Positions 1-12,746 of a DNA stretch of 64,000 bases are shown one piece after another (position 1 is the stretch's first letter; every line of letters begins with the position of its first letter). Source of the stretch: Wurfbainia villosa (Eukaryota; Streptophyta; Magnoliopsida; Zingiberales; Zingiberaceae); NCBI GenBank assembly GCA_025175895.1, contig CM045992.1:117392377-117456376 (forward strand), given 5' to 3'. Made by a program: the position numbers and the translations under genes. The notes beneath the pieces are model-generated. The model worked only from the letters and a program-made list of their open reading frames with translations. It was not told the DNA's origin and ran no database searches.

Positions 1-735
1 TCTGGAAAGGTCACACATGACTTCAATCTTACATTCACCTTGGGAACATTTTCATTTGGAAATATTCTTATGCACTTTGGGAACATCCCTATTTAGGAAC
101 ATCCTTGCTCTATTTATTCGCTGTGAGAACGTCTCTTAGCCCTTTCATTCTTGCTATCCATTGAATTTCATTTGACTTTGTTCCTCAAACTCTTGGTGGG
201 CATAACAATCCATGTAGACTTTTTTTTCTTCCAACTATATAAAGATAGATTAAGGTAATTAAAAGAATGATTTTAATTTTCTCACACGTCAGAGACTTCC
301 TTTCTCTTCTCCCTCGAGTTCTCTCAATTCTCTTATCTTTTTCTCGTATAGCCGCAAGCTCCAATTTCAGCCCATTTTGACTTGACCATGGGAGAGGTCA
401 CGCCAATGTCTGCGACGTATATTGATGCACAGGATTTCTACACCGATCGAGAAACATAAACCCTAAATTAGAGAAGTCCACTGCGCTCTACGTACTGCAC
501 AGAGACTTCTGAGCAAGGAGAACAGTCTACTGCTCATAAGTCATACGTTAGATCAGCACGAAGACCCGAAAATTAGAACACCAATCAGAGAAAGCTCTAC
601 GGCCGTCAAATCAACTGCTACTGTAAGTCTACCATGGTCAACTTTAACCATGGAATATGTCGAAATCTATTGGCACATAACTTGGAATGAACAAAGGAAG
701 AAAAAAAATTAAAAAACATCGACGATTTTGGTCGA
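1..735. other. Non-coding DNA downstream of the WRKY gene
   Basis: No open reading frame with recognisable homology is seen. The stretch lies 3' of the minus-strand WRKY gene and probably includes its 3' untranslated region at the right edge. It is moderately AT-rich with CT-rich patches around 290-350. No transposon ends were recognised. Confidence 0.5.
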
Positions 736-950
736 TCAATTAAACATCTTCCCAGAAATAGCTGCAGCCACCGCGGTTTTAAACGCCGGATTATTTGTCA
801 ACGTCGCCGCCATCTGCTCCACCAAGCTCCGGCGGAGCTCCGGCGACGTTGCCGATTTCAACTCCTCCCCAGCCTTCTTCGAAGATTTCACCGGAACCGC
901 TTCAACGATGGCCGGGACCTTGTTTGCCACCGGAGACAGGAGAGATTGAC
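736..950 (-). pseudogene. Displaced C-terminal coding segment of the WRKY gene
   Basis: In another frame from exon 4, minus-strand DNA from about 950 to a TGA at 738-736 is open and reads a typical group IIa C-terminus. It includes SLLSPVANK, SPELRRSLVEQMAATLT, NPAFKTAVAAAI and a final SGKMFN. It is cut off from the WRKY domain because the bases for the zinc-binding HNH are missing at about 946-952. A loss of 8 bases (2 modulo 3) would explain both the missing histidines and the frame change. The good preservation of this tail suggests the change is recent or a sequence error. Confidence 0.75.
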
Positions 951-1963
951 ATGGTTTCGCCTTCATAAGTGGCGACCAGGATCGATGTGTCCTCGGCACT
1001 TCTCTGCACCTGCAATAAATTCCCAAAAAAAAAGAAACAAATCATATCAATTTCGATCTCCCTTCATTATCTAAACCATAAACCACCGAAAACTTCGATT
1101 TTCTGACAAAAAAAGGTTTCAGAGATTGAACTGCAAACCTTCTTTTTAACAGGGCAAGAAGGAGCAAAAGAGCATCTGAAGTACGCTCTCGGACATGGAT
1201 TATCTCTCGTCACCTTCTGTCCATATTTCCTCCATTGATATCCATCTTTCACCACCTAAATTAACCAGAAACAACTAAGTTAATAAACTGCAACGCAAAC
1301 AATTGCAATTATTTTTTTAATTACTTCAGTTCAATTCAATGTTTCCAATTACCAGAGTTGAATCAGATGGATCGGTGCGAACACAAAGCTTGGAAATCTT
1401 TGTCTTCAGCTCCTCCCTCACTCTCTTGCACGAGGTCAACTCATCGCTCGCCGTGCTCTCCACCACTCCGGCCTTATCGCTGCCTGCAGCCGCCGCGGCG
1501 CCAACTACTTTCCTCTTCAGATTCGTCGCTGGAGAAACAGATCCCGCAGCAGCTATGTCGGAAGAACAGTTAGTAGCAGCGTCGTCGACGACGGTCGTCA
1601 CCATCGCATCGCTCATCCTGCCCCGGAGCGCGTCGTACTTGCCCACCACATCGGCGATCAACTCCTTGAGTCTCTTGTTCTCCTCGTTCGCGCGGTCCAG
1701 CTCCGTTCTGAGCGTTTTGGCCTGCGATCGAATTAACAGCGCGCAAAGAGATATCGGCATCAGAAGAACTCGAAAGAAAATAAGCGCGATCGATCGAGAA
1801 CTCGCGGATCGGAGTAACACGAGACCGGACTCACTCTAGCGTCGTCGTCGTCGTCATCGTCTTGCTTCTTCATCGCAGAAGGATGGCCGGTGAAGTGCAG
1901 GGTGGAGGAGCCGATGGTGAGATCGAGGTTCACATCGGGGCGATTAAGCCATGCAACTTCCAT
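902..1963 (-). CDS. WRKY group IIa transcription factor with frameshifted zinc finger
   Basis: Four exons: 1963-1835, 1721-1353, 1255-1139 and 1009-902, all with GT..AG introns, reading as about 240 residues. Exon 1 starts MEVAWLNR and carries LDLTIG plus an acidic run of seven Asp. Exon 2 starts with a heptad-like leucine region (TLRTELDRANEENKRLKELI), the zipper found in group IIa/IIb members. Exon 3 holds the DNA-binding WRKYGQK heptad and both zinc cysteines (FRC, PSC). Intron 3 sits before VQR, the position typical of groups IIa and IIb. Exon 4 reads VQRSAEDTSILVATYEGE and should continue with the zinc-binding HNH. Instead it continues TMSISP and stops at 904-902. The family (WRKY18/40/60 type) binds W-boxes in the nucleus and modulates defence. 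Without the final His-X-His, zinc binding and DNA binding should fail. A sequencing error is the main alternative. Confidence 0.85.
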
Positions 1964-2240
1964 TAATTTGAGCTTGAATATTGCTTCGTTTTCTGTCGGC
2001 AGTCGGCAGCTTAAGATATATAGATCTCAGTCTCTTTACCGACGATAAAGGAATAGTGGAAATTTATAGATTCGGAAGAAATCTAAAGGTCCTGTGCAGT
2101 CTTAATCTCGGGAGACCATCGAGGAAGCGTGCTCAGCTTGGCTTCTTGGCAGAAGAAGGAAGAAGGGAGGAGGAAGGAGGATCGGAGGAGGTGGAGTGGA
2201 TTAGATTGATAATGGATGTCGGCTTCTGCGCTATCAGAGC

Positions 2241-2300
2241 AGTCAAGGCGTTTGCGGTCAAGTCAAAGGCTAAACCGGCGTGAGCAACCAAATGTTGACT
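2241..2300. promoter_or_regulatory. W-box cluster upstream of the WRKY gene
   Basis: Within 60 bases, 280-340 bp upstream of the WRKY start codon, there are four TTGAC cores: AGTCAA at 2241-2246, GGTCAA at 2256-2261, AGTCAA at 2261-2266 (all TTGAC on the minus strand) and TTGACT at 2295-2300. WRKY proteins bind TTGAC(C/T), and self- or cross-regulation is common among WRKY genes. The sites are seen; their use is inferred. Confidence 0.45.
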
Positions 2301-2774
2301 TTTGGAGTCTAATAATTAAAATATTAAATGTTGTGCTGATTTTTTTTTTATATAAAAAAAAATAATGAAGCGATACATTTTATTTTATTTTATTTTTATT
2401 TTTCTAATACGAATTTCTCTTTGATTGTAAATAAACGGAGTCAAGCCAAATCAAATTAATTTGTAGTATTCAGACTTATTTGATAAGATAATCAAATCGT
2501 ATCGAATCAAGCTTAAAATTAACTGTTTCATCAAAACTGCTGTTTGATATTTTTTTAGTTTGAGCGAATTGAGTTTATTTAATTGATATCGCTTCCAATC
2601 GCTCAATCGCCTTAATTCTGCTCGCTTAAATTTGATTTATTTAAACGTTATCGAGCTCTTAAGTCAAACTTATTTGTTTATTTAAAATTTTACTAATTTA
2701 ATCCAGATTTATAAATGAGTATAAATAAATTTAAAAATAATTTTTAAAAGAGTATAATCATAAATCGACTTGTT

Positions 2775-2880
2775 AATGTTCATGAACATTGTTCACGAAT
2801 ATTGTTTACGAACACCGTTCACGAACATTATTCACGAATACAGTTCACGAACATTGTTCACGAACATTAACAAGTCGAAC
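2775..2880. repeat. Short tandem palindromic repeat (GTTCACGAACATT type)
   Basis: About eight degenerate copies of a 12-14 base unit with core TTCACGAA, which is nearly self-complementary (TGTTCACGAACA). They are flanked by inverted words CTTGTTAATG on the left and CATTAACAAG on the right, so the whole block reads as a larger hairpin. The surrounding AT-rich DNA (2440-3050) has the look of an old non-autonomous repeat, and similar vocabulary recurs in the opposite sense at 12170-12700. Confidence 0.6.
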
Positions 2881-5329
2881 ACATACGTGTTCAAGCTTGT
2901 TTATTTAATTTATCAAACTATTTAAGCTTATTTATTAATTGACTTTGATACATATTGAATGAACGTAAACGAACTCTTATCGAGTCGAATATCAAACTTG
3001 TTCATGAACGCTTAATTCGTTTACGACCCTATTTGTAAATACACCTTTCATTTGTAAAATGCGTCGATGTCTTTCCTTATCTGAGTGTCACGACAATGTC
3101 GGCTTAACATTGACTTTGATGTTATAATAGTTGTAAAATTTTAAAATATTATTTTATTCAAATAAAGAGAGAAGAGATATTTAGATAGTAATTTTAAAAC
3201 TCAGAAAATTCACCCAATCGTGCATCTCGTTGCAGATTTTTTATTTTTTTTTACTTTTGTTTTTTTATATTAAAATTAATTAGTTTTTGGAATGATCATC
3301 AATTCTTCGACAGCGACAAGTGGTTGAGCCGCATGACTTGCTGACCGCAGAATTGAATGGTGAGTCCTCCCTCCACCTCGCACAAAGGTCAAATCCAATT
3401 CGAACTTCCCTTCCATTTGTGTTCCGTGAATTTAACAATCAACTAGAATCATTGATTGAGATTTCTCATACATAAATAAATACAGTTTGATTCTTGAAAT
3501 ATATTCAACGTTGAATATAAAAAAATTTATATTGGATGAAGTCGAATTTTATCGTCGGATAACGAGTACTGATAGTCGATTGAGATTTTACAAAAAATCT
3601 GTAAAATCAAATCGATCTAATGCTAATAAATAAAAAGAATTATTGTGATTTTTTTTTTAAATTTTTCATATTTAGTATCTATCAATTCCAAACAAATTAA
3701 GGGCGAGTGACTTGTAAATTAGTTTGCTACGCATTTCGTGTTATTTTAGTTTTAGCTATGAAAATTATAAATTTGTTTTATATTTTCACAAATAAAATTT
3801 CAATATCATTTACGCTAAATCTTATTAGAAGTGGTTTTGTGAATAGATTTAAGAAATACTCCAAATTAGACAATAGGAAGTTTTATTTCTAAATCTTCCT
3901 TCCAACTGATTTATAAATTAATCAACAAATTCGATGAAAATTGTGAATTTATATCATATTTAGCGGTGGAAAACTTTAAGTTGACTTTGTTTAAAAAGAA
4001 TATAGTTTGCATTTAAACATCACTATCAGTTCATATTCACGTTTTAGATGAAAAAAAAATCGTGGCCAAAAGTTCTAAAGGGGAAAAAAAAATATGCATT
4101 TTGATTGCAAATGATTAAAATGCATGCTCGACTATTCATCTCAAATATTTTTCATCGTTGATCTCACAACTAGATGAAAAGAAATAAATCACGAGAGATA
4201 TTTTTTTTTTCCAATCAAAAATTAATACAGTGGAATAATAGACACCTTAAAAAGCTTTACAATCCTCGACGATTGATCCTTATTCCTTGGAATAATTATA
4301 CCGTTCGTGTTAGTCACTCAATAATTTTTTTAACTTCTTCATTTTCATCAACTAAGTCAAATTAGATTTTAATATGATTTTAATATGCGAGTTTGAGTGT
4401 GCAGAAATTTAAAAATATATATAGATATTTGACATATCTATTGAAATATGAAAAAAAATAATAATACGAGACATCTAAGAGATTAAATAAGACGAAGAGT
4501 ATGGAAGACAGTAAAACCTTAGCAAAAGATAAAAGTTCGGGAGAAGAATAATATAAGAATAGAGTCCATCCAGGTACGAGAAATTTAAAAAGAAGTACTC
4601 TAATGGAATACAAAGAATACACAAAGAGTGAATCGAAAAGACTTGATGCATGTAAGGAATAAGAAGTAGGAAAAAATCATATGCATGATAAGTTGGTAAG
4701 ATAAGTCGAGTAATTCGTATTCAAGATAAAGGTAGAATCTCAATTTAGGCTGACTCAATGGTAATCGATCGGAATCAAAATATTCGGATGACTGAAATTT
4801 TAGACGACCAAATGTAATCTGAACACTCTTATGTAGAATAACTTTATATATTTGAATAGATTTGCAATCCAAGGATTTTGGAGATCTAAAAAATTGGAAG
4901 TGCATCAGAGCTACTGAAAATGTATATGGATTACAAATAAAAGCAAGCGAACCGAGATTCTAGATTCGAAGTAGTTGGGTCTCACCCCCACTGCACGTAG
5001 CAGCAGTGGAAAAAATGAAAAGACATCTCGAAAGAAAACATAATTTGATCTTCTATTGTAATATCGCTCAACGAATTTAAAAAAATCATTTCGAGTAACT
5101 TTTGAGGCCCGTAATATTGTTTTGCTGACGGCGATAATTTCGCTCGTAGACGACGCGATCGTCCCAAATCAACCGTAAAAAAATCGAACGCTCGATTTAT
5201 CTTTGATACTAGATGAAAGTCACTTGAACTCCATCTTATTCGGTTCAGTTGTTGGTGAAGTGTCCCGAAGATTTATGAGACATGACCGATCATTCTCAGG
5301 AACTAATCGAATTGAAAATTCAAAATGTA

Positions 5330-5357
5330 AAAAAAAATAATAATAATAATAATAATT
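5330..5357. repeat. ATA trinucleotide microsatellite
   Basis: An A-run followed by seven or so ATA/TAA units in non-coding DNA. Confidence 0.85.
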
Positions 5358-6267
5358 GGATCTCCATGCGGCTGAAACAGGCTTGGACAACCATATGCAT
5401 AGCACGTCAGTGTAAATATGAAGCAATCTATTTGTGACTAGAATTGAAAGTCATGTCATCAAGGGTCCAAGCACCCGAAACAATGTCACCTCTGCACAAT
5501 TGATAGATTGAAAAAAAATAGTCTTCTTTTTTTTTTATATTTTGCATTTTATATCTAACGTATCCTTTTTAAACAATTAGTAAGAGAGAGAGATTCATTT
5601 TATTTATAAATTCACTATTCATCCATTTCCTCTAAAGCTTATCATTAAATAAGTAAACAAGGACCTAAGTCAAGTCAGTCAGTTGGAAATGGTTGCCTAG
5701 TTCAAAAAAGTCTCGTCAACAAGAACAAACTTCAGAATTGTTTTATACTTTCAGTATTTCACTCCACCGAACGAATCCTTTTTATCTCAATAACAAATTC
5801 AGTGCAAACTATTGAAGTAATCATCACATCCACTTCCTGTCAACTTCCAATTAGTCAAGCTGCTCAGGAGATGATTTCAAGAGTGGAGAAAAGAAAACAA
5901 AGCAATCATTTTAATTTCGACCAACGCGAAGTGTACCTGCAAAATAATTGCACTGTGTATAGCAAAAAGCTTTCCTGGCCGTTCCAAAATGCAACATCAT
6001 CAACATTTTTCTCTACCAGGAACATTGACCTAAACTAGAGTCAGATTTACAAACAAGAAGCATAAATCTCAGACAAGTTTATTTACGTAGACTGCTACAT
6101 TCAAAGGGAGTGAGAAGCATAAAAGGTGTTCAGAATTAGAGCATTTTCCCTTGCTAAATAGCTACGAAATGTTCATCTCCTCCACAGCTCTCGGCAATAT
6201 TCCGAATCAATGCATGCTGTTAATCCCTGGCTTAAGAAGTTCTTCTCTTTAGTTTCTAGGACTTCAT

Positions 6268-9200
6268 TTACATTTGGGAAGCATTTACTATGCACTCCTC
6301 GAACCGGAAGCAGCTAATGAGGTGATCGTTTGTCAGTCCAGCGACCTGCATGAAGGAGTAGATGACAGTTGGACCCACACTGCGAAGGCCTCGCCGAACC
6401 ATATCTTTGCTTATGGCATCTGCTTTTGGAGTCTTAACGGGCACCTGACGTGCATAGCGGAATTTGCTGATAATAGGTTTGTAGTTCACGAAGCTCCAAC
6501 AGTATCTATCTAATGATCCAAACTCATCTATTATCTGTTCGAGTATAACAGTAAGATGAGTTGTGAAGTAATAGAGCAAGGTTCAGATCAGTATTAACCC
6601 AGACAAGATGGGGCACACTTTTCAGCTGTGTTAAAGCATCCAACTTTCTAATACAGACATTAAGATGCAGTTCTGTAACAAAATTTAGCAAGGTCCGCCA
6701 CATATGGAAACTTTCAATGAGAAATGATGACAAAATGGCAAAGAAAGGAAAAGAGTGAAAGATGGACCTTGAGTATCTGGCGTGCATTCTCAATGATAGC
6801 TCGCAACTTTGGCTCTGACAAAAGGGAGCTGCCAGTATTTCCAGGTGCAGCAATCTTCTTCTCATTCAATTTGGAAACTGCAACAGGGTCAAATTCCAAG
6901 AAAACTTCCCTGAAATGAAAGTTCTATGAGCACTAAGTTATTAGTTAATTGTCTATCTTTTAACTCTCATAACAAGTACCTAAAAATTTGCCTTTTAGTA
7001 AGGATAACCGGCCAAGTAAGCTCAGCGAGTGCACCAGATAGTACAAGAAGCTCAAACAATTTCCTGTAGATTGTTTGTTGTACCAGACGGCAAGGGAAAC
7101 CATACTATGAGACTACACAGTTTGTGCCCTCTAAAGCTTTGATAAAAATATTTGAGGAAAAAAAATACAATTTATATATATTGTAGCATACTTGTCATCA
7201 CGAACAGGAACTCCCCATTCTTCATCATGAAATGAAGCATAGCATGATTCTGCAGCAACACAAAAACAAAGGAGGAAAAAAAAATGACTCTTTAGCTTTG
7301 CTGCACACTACGTAAAGCAGCAGATAGAAGATGGAAATACTCTTTTAAACAATATGCATGTTATGTGATGGGGAAAACAACTTCTTGGGGAGAACAAACG
7401 ATGACTATCAGTTACAGGATAAATGAGGTAAAAAAAGTTTCAAGACTACATGTGGAATGCTATAGACAATAAAGTGGTAATTTGTTTTCTTGTATGCCAC
7501 TGAACTTCCACAACAGATACAGATATATTATGAAGAACTGTAACACATTTTAAAAATATCATTAAAGCAAAGGCCAAGACTGTTTTTTCTTTTCATTAAT
7601 AAGCCTGTTGGTCCTTGCCCACATAAGTGATGATACGTTTGCCACAATGATTAAGATTTTATCAATACTGCAGGATGTTTTTTATCAATTAGTTTTTAGC
7701 TTAAACAAAAGGAATCAGATAAATATAAACCCGGTACCTGTTAGACAATTTTAATTTCTTTAAGATTGTTGCCGGAGTTACAAGGGAATAGTCTGGTGTC
7801 GTTTCGCGCAACTAAGAAGATCGGAGACTGGTTGAGTATTGAGCGAAGGAGGTGTGCTGCCCGAGCACGAGTGGCATGTCGGTGGCTGAATCGCTCAAGT
7901 GCAGTGCTACCTAAGCTTGAGTGGGTTGCTCAAGTCGACCGAGTGTTGAGTCCGTAGAGTAGTTAATTGTCGAACAGACCGAGTGACCTAAGCTACTGCT
8001 GAGTGGTCGAGCGCCAAGTCTAAGTGCTTGGGTAATGATGTCGAGTGCTCGAGAGTGAAGACCTACTAGTCGAGGTGTGAGACCGATTACCCAGATGTCA
8101 ACTACTGCGAGCAGAGAGGTTGGAAGAGCAATTGTCGAGGCCTATGTTCAACACAGTTTCCTTAAAATAAATTTTGTCCCCTCCGAAGGTGCTTTGAGAT
8201 TTCGACAGAGGTTTGTTTCCTAAGATATAACGGCAGATCACAATCACAACTAAGCATGACTTGATCGCGCCAAACTGAGTGCATGCCCAAACACTATCAC
8301 AAAAAAGCTACTGAGCAAGTCGCTCAACAGAGAGGAGGAGAACGAGGATGGACAAAGTTCTACCCGTGTATTTTCTACCTGAGGTCTTAGCCTCCTTATA
8401 TAGGACTTCAATCTTCAACTGTATTAAATGGTCAAATAAAAGTCATTTACTGCCTTTACCTGCCCGGCTTGAAGCGCTAGCCACCGACCATCAATAATTG
8501 ACCGTTTTTGTCTAGGCTTTTATGGATCCATTCAACATTAACTTCCGATCGTTTCAGGCTTAGCAGTTAATGCATTCGTAGAACAGGTAAGAAAAATTGA
8601 TTTAGGTGGCAAAATATGGGTTGATCCGCTTGGGCAATTTTGCCCCAACCAATTCAACATTCAATGTGCTCAGGTCACATTCGTACACGAGTCATCCAGG
8701 TTCAATGCAATTCCACCCTTAGATTTGCACACCGTGCCACCCCGTAGGTGTGCGCATGAGAAAGACTCTCCACATACATATTCACAATATTCAAAATTGT
8801 AATTAAACCAACCCCAACGCTATAAACTCCCAATGACCAAGCTCCCCAACATATGGGAACCCAATTCCATCCACATATTTTCAACTTACATTTCCAACTG
8901 TACCAACTCAATGTAGTAAAGGTAGATCTTCTTGTCAAACTGAAGCTGATATTCTCTCATGATTTAAAATAATCACTACAAATTTTACCGACAAGATACC
9001 ATTTGGCTTTGAATAAATGCTGAGAAACATAAACCTTGTTTATTTAAATTAAGTCTGATGTATATTCCCCAGAGGATTTCTCATCCAAGACTTCTTTGCA
9101 CTTTAGTGATTGCCTCTGCTTCAAGGAAATTCCTATATATCAGAGTGTTCCCTTATTTACAGAAAAATCTACATGCTACACATGTTCAACGATTTATCTT

Positions 9201-10633
9201 CAATTAAAAAAAGAGCAAAATTTTCTGAAGCGATAGTTGATTCTGTTACAGCAGCACAGCTAGAATGGTCAAATAAGTCCCCTGGTTCAAATATCTTTAA
9301 CAATAGTTTGTTATATAAGCTCAAATGTCTTTCTACATTCCGTGTTCCAAGAATTATGGAGTTATTCAAGTGCGACTGACTCAATATTGGGTATCTTGTG
9401 CTCCTTCAAAGATTAGGCATGTTATCTTCCAAAGGAGTGGACTTTGCAACATTTTTTCATCTCCCAAGATCTTGTACAAAATCCTAAGTGTGCGATTTTG
9501 TTAACTCTTAGCTCTAGTTAGTCATTCAAAGATCATGTATCTAACAAATGAAATACCCTAGTATTGAACGTTTAAAGGTCTCAACTCGCATCCCAGAAGA
9601 ATAATCAATGAAAGGTGAAGCATTTGTGGAACAGGAATCTATTCAAAGAAAACCAAATCAAAATCAGCGAAACATTATTGATTATTCTACCACGTTCTTT
9701 GTATCTCTACTTCTATTTGGCAATTGTCCTTTTGCCTTTTCTCAGTGCACATTCTAGTGCCTAGAGTTCCAGACATTTTATGTTGCACAGTGATCACATT
9801 TACCCACAACCTGAAACATATTCTCTTATTCTTCCGAAAATCTTTGCAGTTCCATAGGACAATTGAAGTGTTTCCATCAAGCAACTTGAAAGGCCAACAT
9901 GATAAAGAAGTTATTGATCCTAATAATAAAAAATTAGAAAGGCACAAGAACAATGAAGAAACTGAGGGCATAACATTTTAAGAGGTAATGTTATCTGTGA
10001 AAAGTCATAAAAGATATTAACTGACAAGGGAAAAAGGAAGTTAGCTCAATGAAGAGGAAATAGAAAGCCAAAATACTAGAGCATCAACAATCTCTGAGCA
10101 ATCCAACGAAAGTCACCTGTGTTGGCTGTCACCCATGCGCACTTGCTCCTTCCGTGCACGAGTTCTGGAATAGGCATGGCTACATCATCTGGAGCATTCT
10201 TCTCTACCTTCGCCACAATCTTACCTGTTCTAGGAATGCTTTGTTTCCGATTGTTCATCAAGTTGGTCCTACCAATTCTTCCAGTGGAGGCTCGGCTGCA
10301 GAATGAATCTGTGGACGCATCCGAGGAGCAAGAAGCATTCAGTGACAAATTTGATTGCAAAAACCAATCATGCTTCCTAAGAACTGAGGGAGCGCTTAGA
10401 CTAGACCGAATGAATGGTAGATCAGCAATAGGACTCGAAACCTTCTTCTTCTTCTTCTTCTTCTTCTTAGTCTCGGCAGTTGCAACCTCTGGGCTCTCAG
10501 TTTTATTCAAAGCCTTCAATGCTGGCTTTGGACCATCTACCACAGACCTTGCCTGGTTTCCTCCAGGCACGAGGACAGGTCTCGCCTGATAATCAGCCAC
10601 ATTGAGGGAGCGGACCTTCGGAGCCCCTGACAT
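6268..10633 (-). CDS. DNA-3-methyladenine glycosylase I (Tag) family protein
   Basis: Five exons with GT..AG borders and matching phases: 10633-10117, 7249-7192, 7063-6980, 6909-6768 and 6534-6268, giving 355 residues. The first 165 or so residues are a plant-type basic, Ser-rich extension with a run of nine Lys. The Tag domain begins at KCAWVT and continues ESCYASFHDEEWGVPV, KLFELLVLSGALAELTW, FDPVAVSKLNEKKI, ARQILK, YCWSFVNYKP and VIYSFMQVAGLTNDHLISC. The zinc ligands known from bacterial Tag (an early Cys, the His of FHDEEWG, the late His and Cys of NDHLISC) are all present, as are the Glu of FELL and the Trp of ELTW, which match base-pocket positions. The family removes 3-methyladenine from alkylated DNA in base-excision repair. 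In plants the nuclear location is inferred from the basic extension. Intron 1 is about 2.9 kb and contains a repeat-like insertion. Confidence 0.92.
7760..8690. repeat. GC-richer repeat-like insertion in intron 1 of the Tag gene
   Basis: Base composition and word content change sharply against the AT-rich intron. The block has many GAGTG/CGAG words and a TATA-like CTTATATAGG at about 8395. It reads like LTR or other transposon sequence. I could not find a convincing pair of ends with a target duplication, so its class is open. Borders are approximate. Confidence 0.4.
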
Positions 10634-11260
10634 GGTCCAAAAGAATCCAATTTGCTTCACAGTCAAACACCCAAACACCAATTTTGCTCGAGTCACCTCA
10701 ATTCCCAAACCAGAATCAAAACTAATTTGAAACTTTCCTCCCACACTCTCGAGGCTGCACCCCACTCATCCCTCAGCAAATCCCATAACCAAAACGCTCA
10801 GCGAGATCCTATGAAACTCACCCTACGGCTTCCGAGGTAGCCATTACCACCTTGTGTCCTTTATACAAAAGCCCACCGCGAGGCCCAACGCAGCTCAAAA
10901 TCGACGCAACCTCTTCGAAACAGACAAAAACGACAGGCGCGCATCCAGAGAGCCTTCGCGAGAAACCAACGACCAGACACGCCGCTTTCAAATCATAACC
11001 AAAATCCAGAAAAATGAGCTCTGAATCGACAAACCAGGCAGCATATAGAGGCGTAGAACCCTAGCAGAACCAGATAAGCTCCCGATCTGGCACCAGAGCG
11101 TGGGGAAAAGCTGAAGAAGAGGCGCTTTCCCAGAGAACAATAATGGCGTCCCGTCAGAGTGAGAGCGAGTGTGAGAGAGACGAGTATTTACCGGGGAGCG
11201 GCCGGTAGACGACTGGTAACAGCAAATCACCGGACGTGGGAATTTTTAGAATAAAATAAC
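10634..11260 (-). promoter_or_regulatory. Leader and promoter region of the Tag gene
   Basis: This CT/GA-rich, less AT-rich stretch directly upstream of the Tag start codon looks like a 5' leader and proximal promoter. On the minus strand it contains CTCTCTCACACTCGCTCTCA-like pyrimidine runs at 11150-11185. Beyond 11260 the DNA becomes strongly AT-rich. No certain TATA box was assigned. Confidence 0.4.
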
Positions 11261-12745
11261 ATTTTGATGCCCTAGAATTTTTTTATCTTTTAAAAGATGT
11301 TTCCGTTCCAAAATGATCAAAAATTTTTTTTATAAAAAAAAAGTTCACTCCTTAATTAATATTTCTATATAATAATATTTTAAATATTATAATTTTGATC
11401 AAATTAAAATAATTTTATTTTATATTATAATAGCCTATGATTATAAATGCTAAGGAAATATTGACCTTTTGTAAATCATATCATAATACATTCTTCTAGA
11501 AATCTTGTCATTTCATTTCATTTCATCATACTAAATTATCCTATAATATTATGGGATGACAAATATATTATATTTCATTTCTATCAAAGAAATGTTCAAT
11601 AATTAAGAGATAAAAATGCTGAAAGGAGATAAATTATGATATGATTTTCTCGATCTAATAGTTTTAATCATAGTAGATAAATGTTTTTTTTTTTTGAAAT
11701 AAAATTGATAATTTTTGGAGCGAAATGAAAATTTTGCAAACTTCAAAATGGGACAAAGCGAACTTTTCTGAAAATTGAAACTCCACCAAACTTTGATTTT
11801 TTGTATTATTTATTTTTTAAAAAAATCCTTTTCTTAGTGTGTTTTGTTTCAAGAAAAGTCCTTTAAAAAAAAAACAGATTGAGACTTTGTTTTATTTGTT
11901 GGCTTCTACCTTTTAAACCCTTTTTATGCGTGTTTGTTTTAACGAAGATTGAGCGTTTCTTTTAGCTTAAAAAATCATAATTATTTTTTTAATAATTTTA
12001 ATGTCGACAAAAATTTAATATTGTAATATTTTTTAGTAATTATTTTATCTTTCTCGCTAGCAATGGAATTTTGTATAGATTCCAAAAAATATCTAAATAT
12101 CCTTCATTCATTAAATTATAAGTGAGATAGTATAAATCAATTTGGTGTTCAATTAGATAATAGTTCGTTTATGTCCTTTCAATATGCATCAAATTAACTT
12201 AAATAAATAATTTTGAATAATTTAATAAATTAAATAAAAAAGTTTGAACATATATATTTGAACGCAATTTTTAAACTATATTTATAAATAAAACTCGTGA
12301 ACCATGTTGATATTCAAACTCATTTATAAACTTATTTATACGTTTATTTATACTCTTTTGATTTATTTATATTTATCAATCAAACAAAAATTAAAATAAT
12401 GAAATTTTGAATAAATAAACAAGTTTGACTTAGAAACTTGATTTGATTTAGAAGTTTGATAACATTTAAATCAAGTCAAACTCAAATAAATTTGAATCAA
12501 GTATAATAATTGTTTGAACCGAGCTTGATTTAGAAGCTCGATATCAATTAAACAAATCAGATTTAATTCAAATTCGAACCAAGTTCGGTCTAAAAAAAAC
12601 TAAGTCAAAATAGTTGTTTTAATAGCTTAGTTAATTTTAAATTTGATTTGATTCGGTTGTCCTATCAAATAATTTTAAATATCATAAAATTTGATTTGGC
12701 TTAGTTCGTTTATTATCCTAATTAATATTTCTCCTAGACGCTCGA
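11261..12745. other. AT-rich intergenic DNA with old repeat
   Basis: No gene is seen. From about 12170 to 12700 the DNA is full of CAAGTTTGA/TTGATTTAGAAGCTCGA words, including inverted pairs such as GAGCTTGATTTAGAAGCTCG at 12527. They resemble the words around 2450-3050 and suggest a shared decayed repeat family. Confidence 0.45.
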
Positions 12746-12746
12746 T

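Larger units (their letters stand above)
2310..5800. other. AT-rich intergenic DNA
   Basis: No gene is seen between the WRKY promoter and the 3' side of the glycosylase gene. All open frames here are short and lack homology. The stretch contains the TTCACGAACA-type repeat described separately, long A/T runs, and a short ATA microsatellite at about 5330-5357. Confidence 0.55.

Noticed and set aside
5802..6038. 78-codon frame as a possible small gene
   Set aside because: It has no homology, lies just 3' of the Tag gene on the other strand, and has no supporting promoter or splice signals.
10119..10589. 156-codon plus-strand frame
   Set aside because: It is the antisense of exon 1 of the Tag gene; the Phe run is the complement of the Lys run.
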